The notes beneath the pieces were generated by a model, which was given only the letters and a program-made list of their open reading frames with translations, did no database searches and was not told the origin of the DNA. From Dokdonella_A sp963775445 (lineage in GTDB: Bacteria > Pseudomonadota > Gammaproteobacteria > Xanthomonadales > Rhodanobacteraceae), in contig CAVZIT010000006.1 in the NCBI GenBank assembly GCA_963775445.1, positions 877,710 to 941,709 of the forward strand: a stretch of DNA of 64,000 nucleotides, written 5' to 3'. This document shows, one piece after another, positions 1 through 9,716 of the stretch. Positions within the stretch are counted from its first letter, which is position 1, and every line of letters starts with the position of its first letter. Position numbers and translations under genes: made by a program.

Positions 1-254
1 TTGACCAGCACCGGGATCAGCTCGAGCGCGAGGCGGTCCGCACCCGACTCGATGAGCAGCAGTCCAATGGCGAGGCCGACCAACCAGGCGACCCAGCTGC
101 GAGCCCGCCGCTGCACCAGACCCGGAACGAGCGCAAGGGTGAACAGCGTGAATACCGCGGCGTCACCGAATCGGTGGTTGCCGCTCGCGAACGCGCCAAT
201 CGCACAACCGAAATAAATCAGCACCAGCAACACCGATAGAACCCTGGGTGGCAT
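1..254 (-). CDS. membrane protein fragment at edge of aryl-polyene/xanthomonadin-type locus
   Basis: This is the N-terminal part of a gene running off the left edge; the ATG at 252-254 opens a frame that stays open to base 1 (about 84 residues). The visible part begins MPPRVLSVLLVLIYFGCAI and has hydrophobic segments around residues 5-22, 34-46 and 55-67, so it is an inner-membrane protein. It is divergent from the flavoenzyme gene starting near 398. Its position beside a halogenase-like enzyme, an acyl carrier protein and a XanB2-like chorismatase suggests one of the small membrane proteins of aryl-polyene pigment clusters (COG4648 type). That family assignment rests on context only. Confidence 0.5.
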   Translation of the reverse strand, partial: MPPRVLSVLLVLIYFGCAIGAFASGNHRFGDAAVFTLFTLALVPGLVQRRARSWVAWLVGLAIGLLLIESGADRLALELIPVLV

Positions 255-397
255 AAGGGTGGCGCTTGCCGGCGAGGAGTTGGATGCGGCTTCGATCACG
301 ATGGCAACGGTGACGTGGGGTGGCGCGCGGGCGCACGGACGGAAGCCGCGCGACTGTAACATAGCCCCGGACTTTCATTTTCCGGACAAGCGAACCC

Positions 398-1720
398 TTG
401 GAAGCAAGCGAACATTGCGATGTGCTGGTCGTCGGCGGGGGACCGGCGGGCAGTACGGCGGCAACTTTGTTGCAACGCCGCGGATGGAAGGTCACGCTGC
501 TGGAAAAGGCGCATCATCCGCGCTTCCACATCGGCGAATCCCTGTTGCCCGCCAATCTTCCGATCTTCGAGGAGCTCGGAGTCCTGGACAAGGTGCGTGC
601 GTTGGGTGTTCTCAAGCAGGGCGCCGACTTCGAGTTCGGCGACGGCGCGCGCCAGACCTACCGTTTCCGTCACGCACTGGGCAGCACCCCGCCGCATGCC
701 TACCAAGTCGAACGCCAAGTGCTCGATCGCATGTTGTTCGAGCACGCTCGCGACAGCGCGGTCGACGTGCGCGAGGGCATCAAAGTCGAACGCGTGGTCG
801 CCAACGGCATCGGTGCCGTGACGGCCAGGGCCGTTCAGGTGGAGGGTGGCGAAGGCTTCTCGGTGCACGCGCGCTATCTGGTCGATGCGAGCGGTCGCGA
901 TACCGTGCTCGGCAATGCACTTGGCATCAAGCGCCGCAACAGCGCGCATCAAAGCGCCGCCATCTTTGCGCATTTTCGCGGGGTCGACCGAGGCGTTGCC
1001 GAGGATGCCGGCAATATCGGCATCTACTCCTTCGAATCCGGCTGGTGCTGGTTCATTCCGTTGCCGGGCGACGTGATGAGCGTCGGCTGTGTGTGCTGGC
1101 CGGAATATCTGAAAAGACGACGCACCACGAATGACCGCTTCCTGATGGATACGCTGGCCAGGATCCCGGGCGCGCAAGCTCGCATGCATGCTGCGGAAAT
1201 GATTTCCCCGGTGCGCATCGCGGGAAACTATTCGTACGCTTGTGAGCGCATGACCGGTCCCGGCTGGATCATGGTCGGCGACGCGTCTGCGTTCGTCGAT
1301 CCGGTTTTTTCCTCGGGCGTTTACCTGGCCATGCACAGCGCCAGTCGCGCGGCGGCCTTGATTGATGCCAGCCTGCGCAATCCCGCCCACGAGCGTGCGT
1401 TGCAGGCTGCCTTTGCAAAGCGCATGCGGCGCGGAGTGCGCGTGTTCTCCTGGTTCATCTATCGATTCAACACGACCGCAATGCAGAGGCTGTTCGCCAA
1501 TCCTCGCAATTTCCTGCGGGTCCAGGAAGGCGTGATATCGATGCTTGCCGGGGATGTGTTCGACAGCGGTCCGGTAATGCGGCGCGTGTGGCTGTTCAAG
1601 ATATTGTACGTACTGAACAGCTTGCGCAGTTCGGGCCGCGGGGTTCGCGAACGACTTGATCGCAGGCGTCAGGCGCGCTGCCGGCTTTCAGACGGCCATG
1701 CACCGGTCGATCGGACTTGA
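398..1720 (+). CDS. FAD-dependent halogenase-family oxidoreductase of a xanthomonadin-type pigment locus
   Basis: A 440-residue flavoprotein of the tryptophan-halogenase/geranylgeranyl-reductase superfamily. The FAD-binding GGGPAG motif is at residues 13-18, followed by a GESLLP motif near 46-51. Residues 216-221 read WCWFIP, matching the WxWxIP signature of FADH2-dependent halogenases. K73, in a KxGAxF context, could be the catalytic lysine. The second FAD motif (GDASAFVDPVFSSG) lies around residues 290-305. Xanthomonadins are brominated aryl polyenes and their clusters carry a halogenase-like gene, so halogenation of the polyene head group is the likely role. The start is TTG at 398, chosen because the dinucleotide-binding fold begins at residue 8; no strong ribosome binding site is visible. 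It is convergent with the ACP gene. Confidence 0.8.
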   Translation: MEASEHCDVLVVGGGPAGSTAATLLQRRGWKVTLLEKAHHPRFHIGESLLPANLPIFEELGVLDKVRALGVLKQGADFEFGDGARQTYRFRHALGSTPPHAYQVERQVLDRMLFEHARDSAVDVREGIKVERVVANGIGAVTARAVQVEGGEGFSVHARYLVDASGRDTVLGNALGIKRRNSAHQSAAIFAHFRGVDRGVAEDAGNIGIYSFESGWCWFIPLPGDVMSVGCVCWPEYLKRRRTTNDRFLMDTLARIPGAQARMHAAEMISPVRIAGNYSYACERMTGPGWIMVGDASAFVDPVFSSGVYLAMHSASRAAALIDASLRNPAHERALQAAFAKRMRRGVRVFSWFIYRFNTTAMQRLFANPRNFLRVQEGVISMLAGDVFDSGPVMRRVWLFKILYVLNSLRSSGRGVRERLDRRRQARCRLSDGHAPVDRT

Positions 1721-1746
1721 AGGTCGCGCGATCGCCATCAGACAGG

Positions 1747-2064
1747 TCATTGCACCCGATTGGTCTCGATATGCTCTGACAGCGCACGCAGGCTGCTGAA
1801 TATGCGACGGTTGTCCGGGTTGTCCGACCGCAACTGGAATCCGTAACGCTGCGAGACCGCCAGCGCGAGTTCCAGCGCGTCGATCGAATCAAGACCGAGG
1901 TCCCCGCCGAACAGCGCGGCCTCGGGCGCAATGTTCGCCGCATCGACCCAGTCGATGTTGAGACTCTGCACGATGAGGTCCGCAAGCTCGCGCTCCGCGG
2001 GCGTCTGCGAAGTGACTTGCTCCGGGCTTGCCGTATCCATCGTATCCTGCGGATTGGTGTTCAC
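1747..2064 (-). CDS. acyl carrier protein of the aryl-polyene locus
   Basis: A 105-residue acyl carrier protein. The phosphopantetheine attachment serine lies in GLDSIDALELAL, and upstream helix features fit a stand-alone type II ACP of pigment clusters. The start is taken as GTG at 2062-2064, because AGGGGG sits five bases upstream; an internal ATG at 2038-2040 is the alternative. It is divergent from the chorismatase gene, with 143 bp between the GTG and the chorismatase ATG, and convergent with the halogenase-like gene. In Xanthomonas the aryl starter made by XanB2 is carried on an ACP for polyene elongation; the same role is inferred here. Confidence 0.85.
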   Translation of the reverse strand: MNTNPQDTMDTASPEQVTSQTPAERELADLIVQSLNIDWVDAANIAPEAALFGGDLGLDSIDALELALAVSQRYGFQLRSDNPDNRRIFSSLRALSEHIETNRVQ

Positions 2065-2207
2065 TCTTGCCCCCTGCCAACGTCCGATTTGCGCACCCTG
2101 GGCCGGCTTGCGCGGCGCGCAGTGTATCATCGCGCCCGCCATGCACCGTGGCGCGACTCCCAGCGTTCGTCTTGTCCCGACCCTCGTTATCCGACGCCAC
2201 GGCAAAC

Positions 2208-3194
2208 ATGGATGTTGACGGCAATCTGCCGCCGCTGCGCGTCGAGTACGACAGACGCGACGCGCATGAGATCCTCGCCGAACCCGATGTGCTTGCCGTA
2301 TTCGGCTTTGGCGCTGCGGCGCCGTCGATCGACGATCCACGCTGGTTGCGGATTGCCCTCGAGCCCCTGGCCGAGCCTTTTCTGGAAGTGTGGCGCACGC
2401 ACGGTCCTCTCGAGCAGGGCACCAGCGGCAATGTCCATTGGAGCAGCGACGAAAATTATTGCCGCTTTTCCATCGAACTCGATGAAGCGTCGCATGGAGG
2501 AATCGCCGGCGCCGCGGAAAAGGCTTATCGCGAACTTGGCACATTCGTGAGCGCGAGCGCGACTCCGCACGTGCTGCGCCTGTGGAATTATCTCGACGCG
2601 ATCAACGCCGGGAATGGCGACGAGGAACGTTACCGCCAGTTCTGCGCCGGCCGCGCACGCGGGATGTACGAGCGCCCGAGGCATGGCTATCCGGCCGCGA
2701 CAGCGATCGGGCGTCGCGATGGTGCACGTATATTGCAGGTCTACGGCCTCGCCGCTCGGCACCCCGGCATTTCCATAGAGAACCCGCGGCAAGTCAGCGC
2801 CTGGCAGTATCCGCGCCGCTACGGCGCGACGCCTCCGATCTTCGCGCGCGCCATGCACTCGCCGGCCGGTCAATTGTTGATTTCCGGAACCGCTGCGGTC
2901 GTCGGTCACGCATCGACCCACCAGGACGATCTTGCCGCACAACTCGAGGAAACCGCTTCGAATCTTGCAAGTCTTCTGGCCGCCGCCAACGTCGCGGGCA
3001 GGCTTGGATCGAAGTCGATGCTAAAGGTCTACGTGCGCGAGACCGCCGATGCATCGCAGGTGGTCGGGGCGCTGCAAGCCATGGCGCCGGATCTCGGTGG
3101 CCTGATGCCGCTTGCCGGAGATATTTGCCGAGCGGAGCTGCTGGTCGAAGTCGACGGCGTGCACAACGACGTCGTGGCGCGCACGCCTGCCTGA
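2208..3194 (+). CDS. xanB2: XanB2-like chorismatase (3-/4-hydroxybenzoate synthase)
   Basis: A 328-residue protein resembling the FkbO/Hyg5/XanB2 chorismatases, which hydrolyse chorismate to hydroxybenzoates plus pyruvate. 3-hydroxybenzoate starts xanthomonadin synthesis, and 4-hydroxybenzoate can feed ubiquinone. Supporting stretches are the RVLQVYGLAARHPGISIENP region and the following QVSAWQYPRRYG and FARAMHSPAGQLLISGTA segments, typical of the two RidA-like halves. The ATG at 2208 is preferred over an upstream in-frame ATG at 2028, because the upstream part overlaps the ACP gene and looks non-coding. Specific residues for 3-HBA versus 4-HBA formation were not resolved. Confidence 0.85.
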   Translation: MDVDGNLPPLRVEYDRRDAHEILAEPDVLAVFGFGAAAPSIDDPRWLRIALEPLAEPFLEVWRTHGPLEQGTSGNVHWSSDENYCRFSIELDEASHGGIAGAAEKAYRELGTFVSASATPHVLRLWNYLDAINAGNGDEERYRQFCAGRARGMYERPRHGYPAATAIGRRDGARILQVYGLAARHPGISIENPRQVSAWQYPRRYGATPPIFARAMHSPAGQLLISGTAAVVGHASTHQDDLAAQLEETASNLASLLAAANVAGRLGSKSMLKVYVRETADASQVVGALQAMAPDLGGLMPLAGDICRAELLVEVDGVHNDVVARTPA

Positions 3195-3195
3195 T

Positions 3196-4674
3196 TCAGG
3201 TGTCCCCGTCGCTCGGGCTTCGATTCGGCTGCTTTGGTAACACGGCGCACACCAGCACGCAGATCAGCAAGGCCAAAGCCGCATTGATGATCAGGTGGCC
3301 CTGCTTGGCGGTATCGGCCAATCCGTCGCCAAGTATCGTCACGCCAAATGTCATGCCCATCAGCACGACGGTGAGTGCCGCAAACTCGAATGCCGTGGTG
3401 CGCCAACGCCGCCGCACTGCCAGCCATAGCAGCGTGGCGAATGGAAAAACGAGCAGCAATATCCGAAACGCGGAGCTCGCATGCAGGAGCTTTCCCACAC
3501 TGGGCGTCGTGGGCGGAATCTGGGCAAAGTCGCGCCCCTCGACCTGACCGATATCGCGCGCCAGCCAGGGATCGAGATCCAACGCGCCTTGCCAGGCGAG
3601 ACGCGCGGCAATACGGGGGTGCCGCAGCAGCACCGCGAGTTCCCTGCCACGACCGAAATGGGCGAGACCGCGGCATACGCGGTCCGGCAACCCGGGCAGT
3701 TGCCAGGCGTCCTTGCCGCGAAACCTCGCACAGGACGGGTCCACATCCAGATCCGCCAGTAGCCTGCGCGGGGCTTCGGCGAAAGGAACCAGCGCCGTGA
3801 ACACCACATCGGCGGCGTTGTACTGACGGATCGCCTGCATCATGGCGTCGTCGCGCTGCATCTGCACCAACTGGAAGCACAGGCCGGCCGCTCCGCCAAG
3901 CAGCAACGCCGCGGCGCGCCAGGTCGTGCGTCGCCACGCCATTCGATCGAGGACCAGTACCACGACGCCGAACGCAAGCGGCAGCGCCAAGTGCTGCATC
4001 TTGCTCGTGGCGAGCACGAAAGCGGTCGATGCGAGCAGCACGAACCGCATGCGGCTTCGTTGCTCGCTTCGCCACAGGAGAGTCAGCGCGATAAGCGCAT
4101 ACGCCGCGAGCAACGCAGTCCATTCGGCGTAAAACGTGTTGAGATACAGCGAATTGCCCGGATCGGCGAAGAGCATCAGCAGCAGCGCCGCGTTGGCGAT
4201 GGCAAGTCTCGTCTCGCCACGGCGCAGCCAGGCCAGCGAAAGAGCGGCCGACAACGCCAGCAACGCCGCAAGACGCAGCAAGCCGATCCAGCGCACCGAG
4301 TGCACGACCTGACCGGTCATCAGCGTGGCAACCCCGTAAATGGCTGCGGTCGTCGCCTGAAACAGCCATTCGCTCGACCAGTAGCACATCGGATCCCCCG
4401 TCGCGATGAAACGGTAGCCTTCGATCGGCGCGGCTGGGCTGTTCTGCTGCGGTGCAATTCCTGCGGGCCGATCCGGGTACAGGTGAAAGCAGCTCGTGTA
4501 GCGCGTTTCATCGTAGCTGTTGGCGTACGCGTAGAGCGGGTCGTGCGCCCACAGCGCAATCAGACGCACCGCAGCAAGCAGCCAGACGACGGCCAGAACC
4601 GTCCACGCGCGGCGCATGGGTATGCCGGGGTCGATCACCGCCGTAACCCGCTCATACGATCTCCTGTGCTCCAT
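3196..4674 (-). CDS. polytopic membrane protein, possibly glycosyltransferase-like
   Basis: A protein of about 492 residues with roughly ten hydrophobic segments. A first membrane helix (RRAWTVLAVVWLLAAVRLIA) is followed by a polar loop of about 85 residues (YANSYDETRYTSCFHLYP...), a series of helices, a second large loop of about 140 residues and C-terminal helices. The arrangement recalls membrane glycosyltransferase-like proteins, but I see no diagnostic motif and do not assign a function. The start is uncertain: ATG at 4672-4674 or ATG at 4615-4617, neither with a clear ribosome binding site. The gene is divergent from the Ser/Thr kinase gene and nearly abuts the chorismatase stop. Confidence 0.65.
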   Translation of the reverse strand: MEHRRSYERVTAVIDPGIPMRRAWTVLAVVWLLAAVRLIALWAHDPLYAYANSYDETRYTSCFHLYPDRPAGIAPQQNSPAAPIEGYRFIATGDPMCYWSSEWLFQATTAAIYGVATLMTGQVVHSVRWIGLLRLAALLALSAALSLAWLRRGETRLAIANAALLLMLFADPGNSLYLNTFYAEWTALLAAYALIALTLLWRSEQRSRMRFVLLASTAFVLATSKMQHLALPLAFGVVVLVLDRMAWRRTTWRAAALLLGGAAGLCFQLVQMQRDDAMMQAIRQYNAADVVFTALVPFAEAPRRLLADLDVDPSCARFRGKDAWQLPGLPDRVCRGLAHFGRGRELAVLLRHPRIAARLAWQGALDLDPWLARDIGQVEGRDFAQIPPTTPSVGKLLHASSAFRILLLVFPFATLLWLAVRRRWRTTAFEFAALTVVLMGMTFGVTILGDGLADTAKQGHLIINAALALLICVLVCAVLPKQPNRSPSDGDT

Positions 4675-4834
4675 CTGCGCGGCGTGTGTCCCATGGCTCC
4701 ATAATGTGAACCACGTCACACAATCGGTGTGCGCCGGATACGGGTCACACTGCGCCTCGTGTCCGCGACATGCCACGGGGGTGCAGTGCTAGCATTCCGC
4801 CAAACCTGTCGCAAGGCCTTGTTGGGGGCACATC

Positions 4835-6766
4835 ATGAAACAGCGGTTGGGACATTACGATATCGTCGCCGAGCTCGGTCGCGGCGGCATGGGCGTTGTC
4901 TACAAGGGCCATGAGTCCTCGCTCAACCGCTATGTGGCAATCAAGGTCCTCGCCGATTCGCTTGCAAACGATGAGAGCGTGAAGGAGCGCTTCCTGCGCG
5001 AAGCGCGCAGCATGGCTGCCCTCAACGATCCCCACATCATCCAGATCTATTTCATCGGGGAAGACGCCGGTCAAACGTATTTCGTCATGGAATTCGTCGA
5101 CGGCGAATCGCTCGGGTCCATGCTCAAACGCGAGCGTTCGCTGCCGGTAGACTCCGCCGCCAAGATCATCTACCAGACCGGCCTCGGGCTCGCCAGTGCG
5201 CACGATCATGGCGTGGTTCATCGCGATATCAAGCCCGGCAACCTCATGATCGGCAGCCGCGGCAACCTGAAGATCGCGGATTTCGGCATCGCGCTCTCCA
5301 ATCAGGATATCTCGAAGAAGCTCACTTCCACGGGCGAATTCGTCGGCACGCCGGGCTACTTGTCGCCGGAGGTTTGCCTGGGCAAGCCGGTGGACCAGCG
5401 ATCCGACATCTTCTCGCTGGGCGTCGTGCTGTTCGAAATGCTGGCCGGCCGGATGCCCTTCACGGACGCATCACCGCTCGGCCTGATGCTGGAAGTGGTC
5501 AAGGCGGATATCCCCGACGTGCGCGAGCTCAATGCCAACGTTGCTCCGTTGATCGCCACGGTCCTGACCAAGATGATTGCCAAGGATCCGGCCGATCGCT
5601 ATCAGAGTTGCCATGAACTGACGGCCGCCCTGCTGCAGTATCCGGCCGTTGCGCAAGGCGGTCCGATCAATGTGAAACCACAGATATCTCCCGCGGCGGC
5701 GACCATGGTCGGGCAGCGCATGCCGACACCCGCACCCGCATCCGGGCCGATCACCGGACCCGCACCCCTCGGTGCCGCCAAGGCCACGGCGCGCAGCGCA
5801 TCGACACAACCGGTCGAAGCGCCCCCTGCGGCTGCACAGCCCACCGCGAAAAGCCGCCGCCCGGTCAATGTCGTGCCTTGGGCGATCGCGGCATTGCTGC
5901 TCGTGGGAGTCGCGAGCGCAGCGTACACGTTTCGCGCGCACATCCCCGCGCTCAACGGTTTGTTCGGTCACACTCAGGTCAGTGTGAGCAACGCGGCAAA
6001 CAGTCCGCCCATGATCATCCCGGATTCCGCGTCCGAAACGCAGCCTTCCGCCGCGGCGCTGGGCGTTGCGGCGAGCACACCGGCCGCGCCCCCAGCGGTG
6101 GCGGTGAATACCGATTCCGCGCCAACCGGTGCCGCCAATTCTCCAGATCCCGCGAGTGTCGACGGACGCTCTGCCACCACGGGCGATCAGACCATGGCGA
6201 GTGCAAACCCGCCTGCTCCCGATTCGGCCACGAACCAAGCCGCTCCGCAAGATCGTGAAGTGGCGCAGACCACTACTGCAGCGTCCGCACGACAGCTCGC
6301 CGAATTGACGCCGCCCAAGCCCGCGGTACCAGCGCGACCGCACGTTCCAACCGTAGCGATCATGTCCGCTGGCGACGATGTGATCACCGGACCGGCCGAA
6401 AACGCGATCAGCCGCATGCTGCGCAATCGCGGATTTCGAATTATCGAAGGCGGCCATGTTTCAGGTGACCGGCCAAACCTGCGGAATCTCAAGGGCCGCG
6501 CGGATGCCGTGGTTTTCGTGCATGCGCGGCCGGTTGGTTCACAGGAGTTGACCTACTACGGTCAGAGTTCCACGTTGTACACGGTGCAACTCGGCATCAA
6601 GACCTATGCCGTCTCCGATGCGCACCTGCTCGGCGACTCGGCAACAGAGCAGGTCAATTTCACCAGCCTCAACGCGGCGGACAAAGCCCGCGAGACCATC
6701 ACCCCGATGCTCCAGGGTCTCGAGCGGGACCTGGCCGACTATCGACCGCGCCACGGCAGGGGCTAG
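4835..6766 (+). CDS. membrane-anchored serine/threonine protein kinase
   Basis: A 643-residue Hanks-type kinase. The glycine loop GRGGMG is at residues 15-20, the ATP lysine K37 in VAIK, the catalytic loop HRDIKPGN at 129-136 and DFG at 149-151, followed by GTPGYLSPE. After a Pro/Ala-rich linker there is one transmembrane helix near residues 347-366 (VVPWAIAALLLVGVASAAY). An Ala/Pro-rich spacer and a C-terminal domain of about 130 residues (PTVAIMSAGDDVITGPAENA onward) follow. That C-terminal part should be periplasmic. It has no PASTA repeats and I do not recognise it. GGGGGC lies about eight bases before the ATG. The gene is convergent with uvrD, with only 13 bp between stops. Confidence 0.92.
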   Translation: MKQRLGHYDIVAELGRGGMGVVYKGHESSLNRYVAIKVLADSLANDESVKERFLREARSMAALNDPHIIQIYFIGEDAGQTYFVMEFVDGESLGSMLKRERSLPVDSAAKIIYQTGLGLASAHDHGVVHRDIKPGNLMIGSRGNLKIADFGIALSNQDISKKLTSTGEFVGTPGYLSPEVCLGKPVDQRSDIFSLGVVLFEMLAGRMPFTDASPLGLMLEVVKADIPDVRELNANVAPLIATVLTKMIAKDPADRYQSCHELTAALLQYPAVAQGGPINVKPQISPAAATMVGQRMPTPAPASGPITGPAPLGAAKATARSASTQPVEAPPAAAQPTAKSRRPVNVVPWAIAALLLVGVASAAYTFRAHIPALNGLFGHTQVSVSNAANSPPMIIPDSASETQPSAAALGVAASTPAAPPAVAVNTDSAPTGAANSPDPASVDGRSATTGDQTMASANPPAPDSATNQAAPQDREVAQTTTAASARQLAELTPPKPAVPARPHVPTVAIMSAGDDVITGPAENAISRMLRNRGFRIIEGGHVSGDRPNLRNLKGRADAVVFVHARPVGSQELTYYGQSSTLYTVQLGIKTYAVSDAHLLGDSATEQVNFTSLNAADKARETITPMLQGLERDLADYRPRHGRG

Positions 6767-6779
6767 GCGACACGGCCCA

Positions 6780-9020
6780 TCAAAGCAGCGCGAGGTTGGC
6801 GTACGCCAGCACCAACCACTTTTCGCCGTCACGCTCGAAGTTGACCTGGACTCGCGTATGGTCGCCGCTGCCTTCGCAGTCGATCACCACGCCTTCGCCG
6901 AACGCCGCATGGCGCACGCGCTGGCCGAGGCGAAACTGCGAGTCATTCGCGCTGCTGGTGTCGGCGCGACTATCCGTCGGGACAGGTCTGCTGACCTGGA
7001 CGCGCGGGCGCACCTCGTGCAGCAACCCGGGCGGGATCTCGGTGAGGAATCGAGATGGGCGGCCATACATTTCCACGCCGTGCAGGCGCCGCGATTCGGC
7101 GTAACAGAGCACCAGGCGTTCGCGCGCCCGCGTGATACCGACATAGGCAAGACGGCGCTCTTCTTCGAGCCGCCCCGGCTCCTCGACTGATTTCTGGCTC
7201 GGGAACAGGCCGTCCTCGAGCCCGACCAGGAATACCGTTGGAAATTCCAGGCCCTTGGCCGAGTGCAGCGTCATCAGCTGCACGCATTGCTGGCCGACCT
7301 CACCCTGTCCTTCGCCGGCTTCGAGCGCCGCATGGGACAGGAACGCGACGAGTTCCGTCAAGCCGGCTTCGAGATCCTCGGCAGTTCGCTCGAAGCGGCT
7401 CGCGACATTGATCAACTCATCCAGATTCTCGAGGCGCGATTCGGCGTTGCCGCGCGCATCCCGCGCATAAAAATCGCGCAGTCCCGAACGCGCCAATGCG
7501 TGTTCCATCTGCTCCTCGAGCGGCAGCGCAGGTCGGTCTTCCCGGACGGTGCCATCCGTGGGCGATGGAGATGATTCGAGCGGCAGTGGTGGACCCGGCG
7601 CGAAACAATCGTGCGCCAGGTCATCGATCAAGACGATGAACGCCCGTAGCGCATTCCTGGCGCGCGCAGCCAGCACATCAGCCGTCAATTCGGCGAGAGC
7701 GGCCTCCCACAGGGAAGCGTTCTCGGCGCGGGCGCGCCGGCGCAACACATCCAGCGTGCGTCCGCCGATGCCGCGCGGCGGCGTGTTGACCGCGCGTTCG
7801 AACGCCGCATCGTCGTGGCGATTGGCGATGACGCGAAGATACGCCAGCGCATCCTTGATTTCGGCACGCTCGAAAAAGCGCAGGCCGCCGTAGATTCGAT
7901 AGGCAATCGCGTGCTGGACCAGTTGCTCCTCGAACAAGCGCGATTGTGCGTTCGAGCGGTACAGGATCGCCATGTCGCTCGCGCATCCGCCCGCATCGAG
8001 ATTCTCGCGGATCCGCTCGATGACGAAGCGTGCTTCGTCCTGCTCGTTATACGCGGCATAGAGTTCTATCGCAGCGCCGGCGCTGCCAGCGGTCCATAAA
8101 CGTTTGCCCAGCCGGCTCGGGTTGTGCGCGATGACCGCATTGGCGGCATTCAGGATATTCGCGGTCGAACGGTAATTTTGCTCCAGGCGGATGGTGCTGG
8201 CGCCCGGGAAATCGCGCAGGAATTGCTGCACGTTCTCGACGCGCGCCCCGCGCCAGCCGTAAATGGCCTGATCGTCGTCGCCGACCACGAAGACCTTTCC
8301 GCTGCTTCCGGCAAGCACGCGGATCCAGGCGTACTGGATGGTGTTGGTGTCCTGGAATTCGTCGACCAAGAGGTGTTCAAAGCGCTCGCGGTAATGACGC
8401 AGCAACGCCTCGTCGCGCAGCCACAACTCGTGCGATCGCAGCAGCAGTTCGGCGAAATCGACGAGGCCGGCGCGTTGGCAGGCCAACTCGTAATTGCGAT
8501 AGATCTCGATCAGGGTACGCGCGGCGGGATTCGAACTGGCGTCGACCGCACCGGGGCGTTTGCCCTCGTCCTTGGCGCTGTTGATGAACCACGCCGCCTG
8601 CCGCGCCGGAAAACGCGCCTCATCCAGCCCCAATCCCTGGATGGTGCGCTTGACCAGGCGCTGCTGATCTTCACCGTCGAGGATCTGGAACGTTTCCGGC
8701 AAGCCCGCTTCGCGCCAGTGGCGGCGCAGCAGACGATGTGCGATGCCATGAAACGTGCCCACGGTAAGGCCACGCGCGCCGTGGCGAATCAGTTGCTCGC
8801 AGCGACCGCGCATTTCCCCGGCGGCCTTGTTGGTGAACGTGACGGCCAGCACCGACCAGGGCGAGGCGCGCTCCACCTCGAGCAGCCAGCCGATGCGATG
8901 CGTCAGAACGCGCGTCTTGCCCGAACCCGCGCCGGCCAGCACCAGATGGTATCCGAGCGGAGCGGAGACAGCCTCGCGCTGAGCCGGGTTCAGCTCATCG
9001 AGGAGATACGAGACATCCAT
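6780..9020 (-). CDS. uvrD: DNA helicase II (UvrD)
   Basis: A 746-residue superfamily 1A 3'-5' DNA helicase acting in nucleotide excision repair and mismatch repair. The protein begins MDVSYLLDELNPAQREAV, nearly identical to the E. coli UvrD N-terminus. The Walker A motif AGAGSGKT is near residue 30, VDEFQDTN is motif II, GDDDQAIYGWRGA motif III, and GLEFPTVFLVGLEDGLFP and VGITRARERL the later motifs. The C-terminal basic/SH3-like segment (FRLGQRVRHAAFGEGVV) is the tail that binds RNA polymerase or UvrB in UvrD/PcrA. The start at 9018-9020 was chosen by homology; the frame is open upstream to 9137. Confidence 0.97.
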   Translation of the reverse strand: MDVSYLLDELNPAQREAVSAPLGYHLVLAGAGSGKTRVLTHRIGWLLEVERASPWSVLAVTFTNKAAGEMRGRCEQLIRHGARGLTVGTFHGIAHRLLRRHWREAGLPETFQILDGEDQQRLVKRTIQGLGLDEARFPARQAAWFINSAKDEGKRPGAVDASSNPAARTLIEIYRNYELACQRAGLVDFAELLLRSHELWLRDEALLRHYRERFEHLLVDEFQDTNTIQYAWIRVLAGSSGKVFVVGDDDQAIYGWRGARVENVQQFLRDFPGASTIRLEQNYRSTANILNAANAVIAHNPSRLGKRLWTAGSAGAAIELYAAYNEQDEARFVIERIRENLDAGGCASDMAILYRSNAQSRLFEEQLVQHAIAYRIYGGLRFFERAEIKDALAYLRVIANRHDDAAFERAVNTPPRGIGGRTLDVLRRRARAENASLWEAALAELTADVLAARARNALRAFIVLIDDLAHDCFAPGPPLPLESSPSPTDGTVREDRPALPLEEQMEHALARSGLRDFYARDARGNAESRLENLDELINVASRFERTAEDLEAGLTELVAFLSHAALEAGEGQGEVGQQCVQLMTLHSAKGLEFPTVFLVGLEDGLFPSQKSVEEPGRLEEERRLAYVGITRARERLVLCYAESRRLHGVEMYGRPSRFLTEIPPGLLHEVRPRVQVSRPVPTDSRADTSSANDSQFRLGQRVRHAAFGEGVVIDCEGSGDHTRVQVNFERDGEKWLVLAYANLALL

Positions 9021-9187
9021 GGGGTCGATTGTAGCGGGGCGCCGGATGTGATCCTGAGCAGCCGTTCGATTGGGTGCGATGCGCGACGCGGGTTCGCCAC
9101 GATTCCGCGCGACGCGACACCCCGCCTGGCATATCATGGCGCAACAGGCAGCCCGACCGGGTGCGCTTCTCCCTGAAGGAAATTCCC

Positions 9188-9628
9188 ATGTCCCTACTCG
9201 ATTCGGTGATCGGCGACATCACCGGCAGTTCCAACACCGCGGCGAACGGCAGTCAGTTGCTGAACCTTGCCGGCGGCCTCATCGAAAAGGCCGGCGGCAT
9301 CAGCGGGCTGGTCTCCCTGTTCGAACAGGGCGGCCTCGGTTCGCATGTCAGATCCTGGGTATCGAACGGCACGAATGCCGCGTTATCGGGCGACCAGCTC
9401 GCGCAGACGCTGCAGGGCTCGCCTCTGGCTCCGCTGCTGCAGGAAGCGGCCGCCAAATTCGGCATGGATCCCAAGCAATTGACCGGACAACTCGCTGCGA
9501 TGCTTCCGAAGGTGGTCGATCACTTGACCCCGGACGGCGAAGTCCCCCAGCCGGGACAGGTGCAATCCGGCATCAATGTAGCCGCGCTGGAAGGTCTGGC
9601 CAGCAAGTTGTTCGGCGGCGCAACCTGA
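9188..9628 (+). CDS. YidB/DUF937 family protein
   Basis: A 146-residue protein of the YidB (DUF937) type. It has the Gly-rich amphipathic repeats usual for the family (LLNLAGGLIEKAGGISGLVS, FEQGGLGSHVRSWV) and a C-terminal half with MLPKVVDHLTPDGEVP, the characteristic DxLTPDGxxP signature. AAGGA precedes the ATG by eight bases. It lacks a signal peptide and its biological role is unknown. It is followed by a 458-bp intergenic region holding a palindromic repeat element. Confidence 0.9.
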   Translation: MSLLDSVIGDITGSSNTAANGSQLLNLAGGLIEKAGGISGLVSLFEQGGLGSHVRSWVSNGTNAALSGDQLAQTLQGSPLAPLLQEAAAKFGMDPKQLTGQLAAMLPKVVDHLTPDGEVPQPGQVQSGINVAALEGLASKLFGGAT

Positions 9629-9716
9629 GCGGAACCGCGGCATCGTCGCGACTGCCCGATTGCGGCGGCACCGTCGTCGGCGCTTTCGCCGGTCCGTCTC
9701 GATCCAAATGCCGACT

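Noticed and set aside
296..1390. 364-codon minus-strand ORF opposite the halogenase-like gene
   Set aside because: Low-complexity His/Arg/Ala-rich translation and complete overlap with a recognised flavoenzyme.
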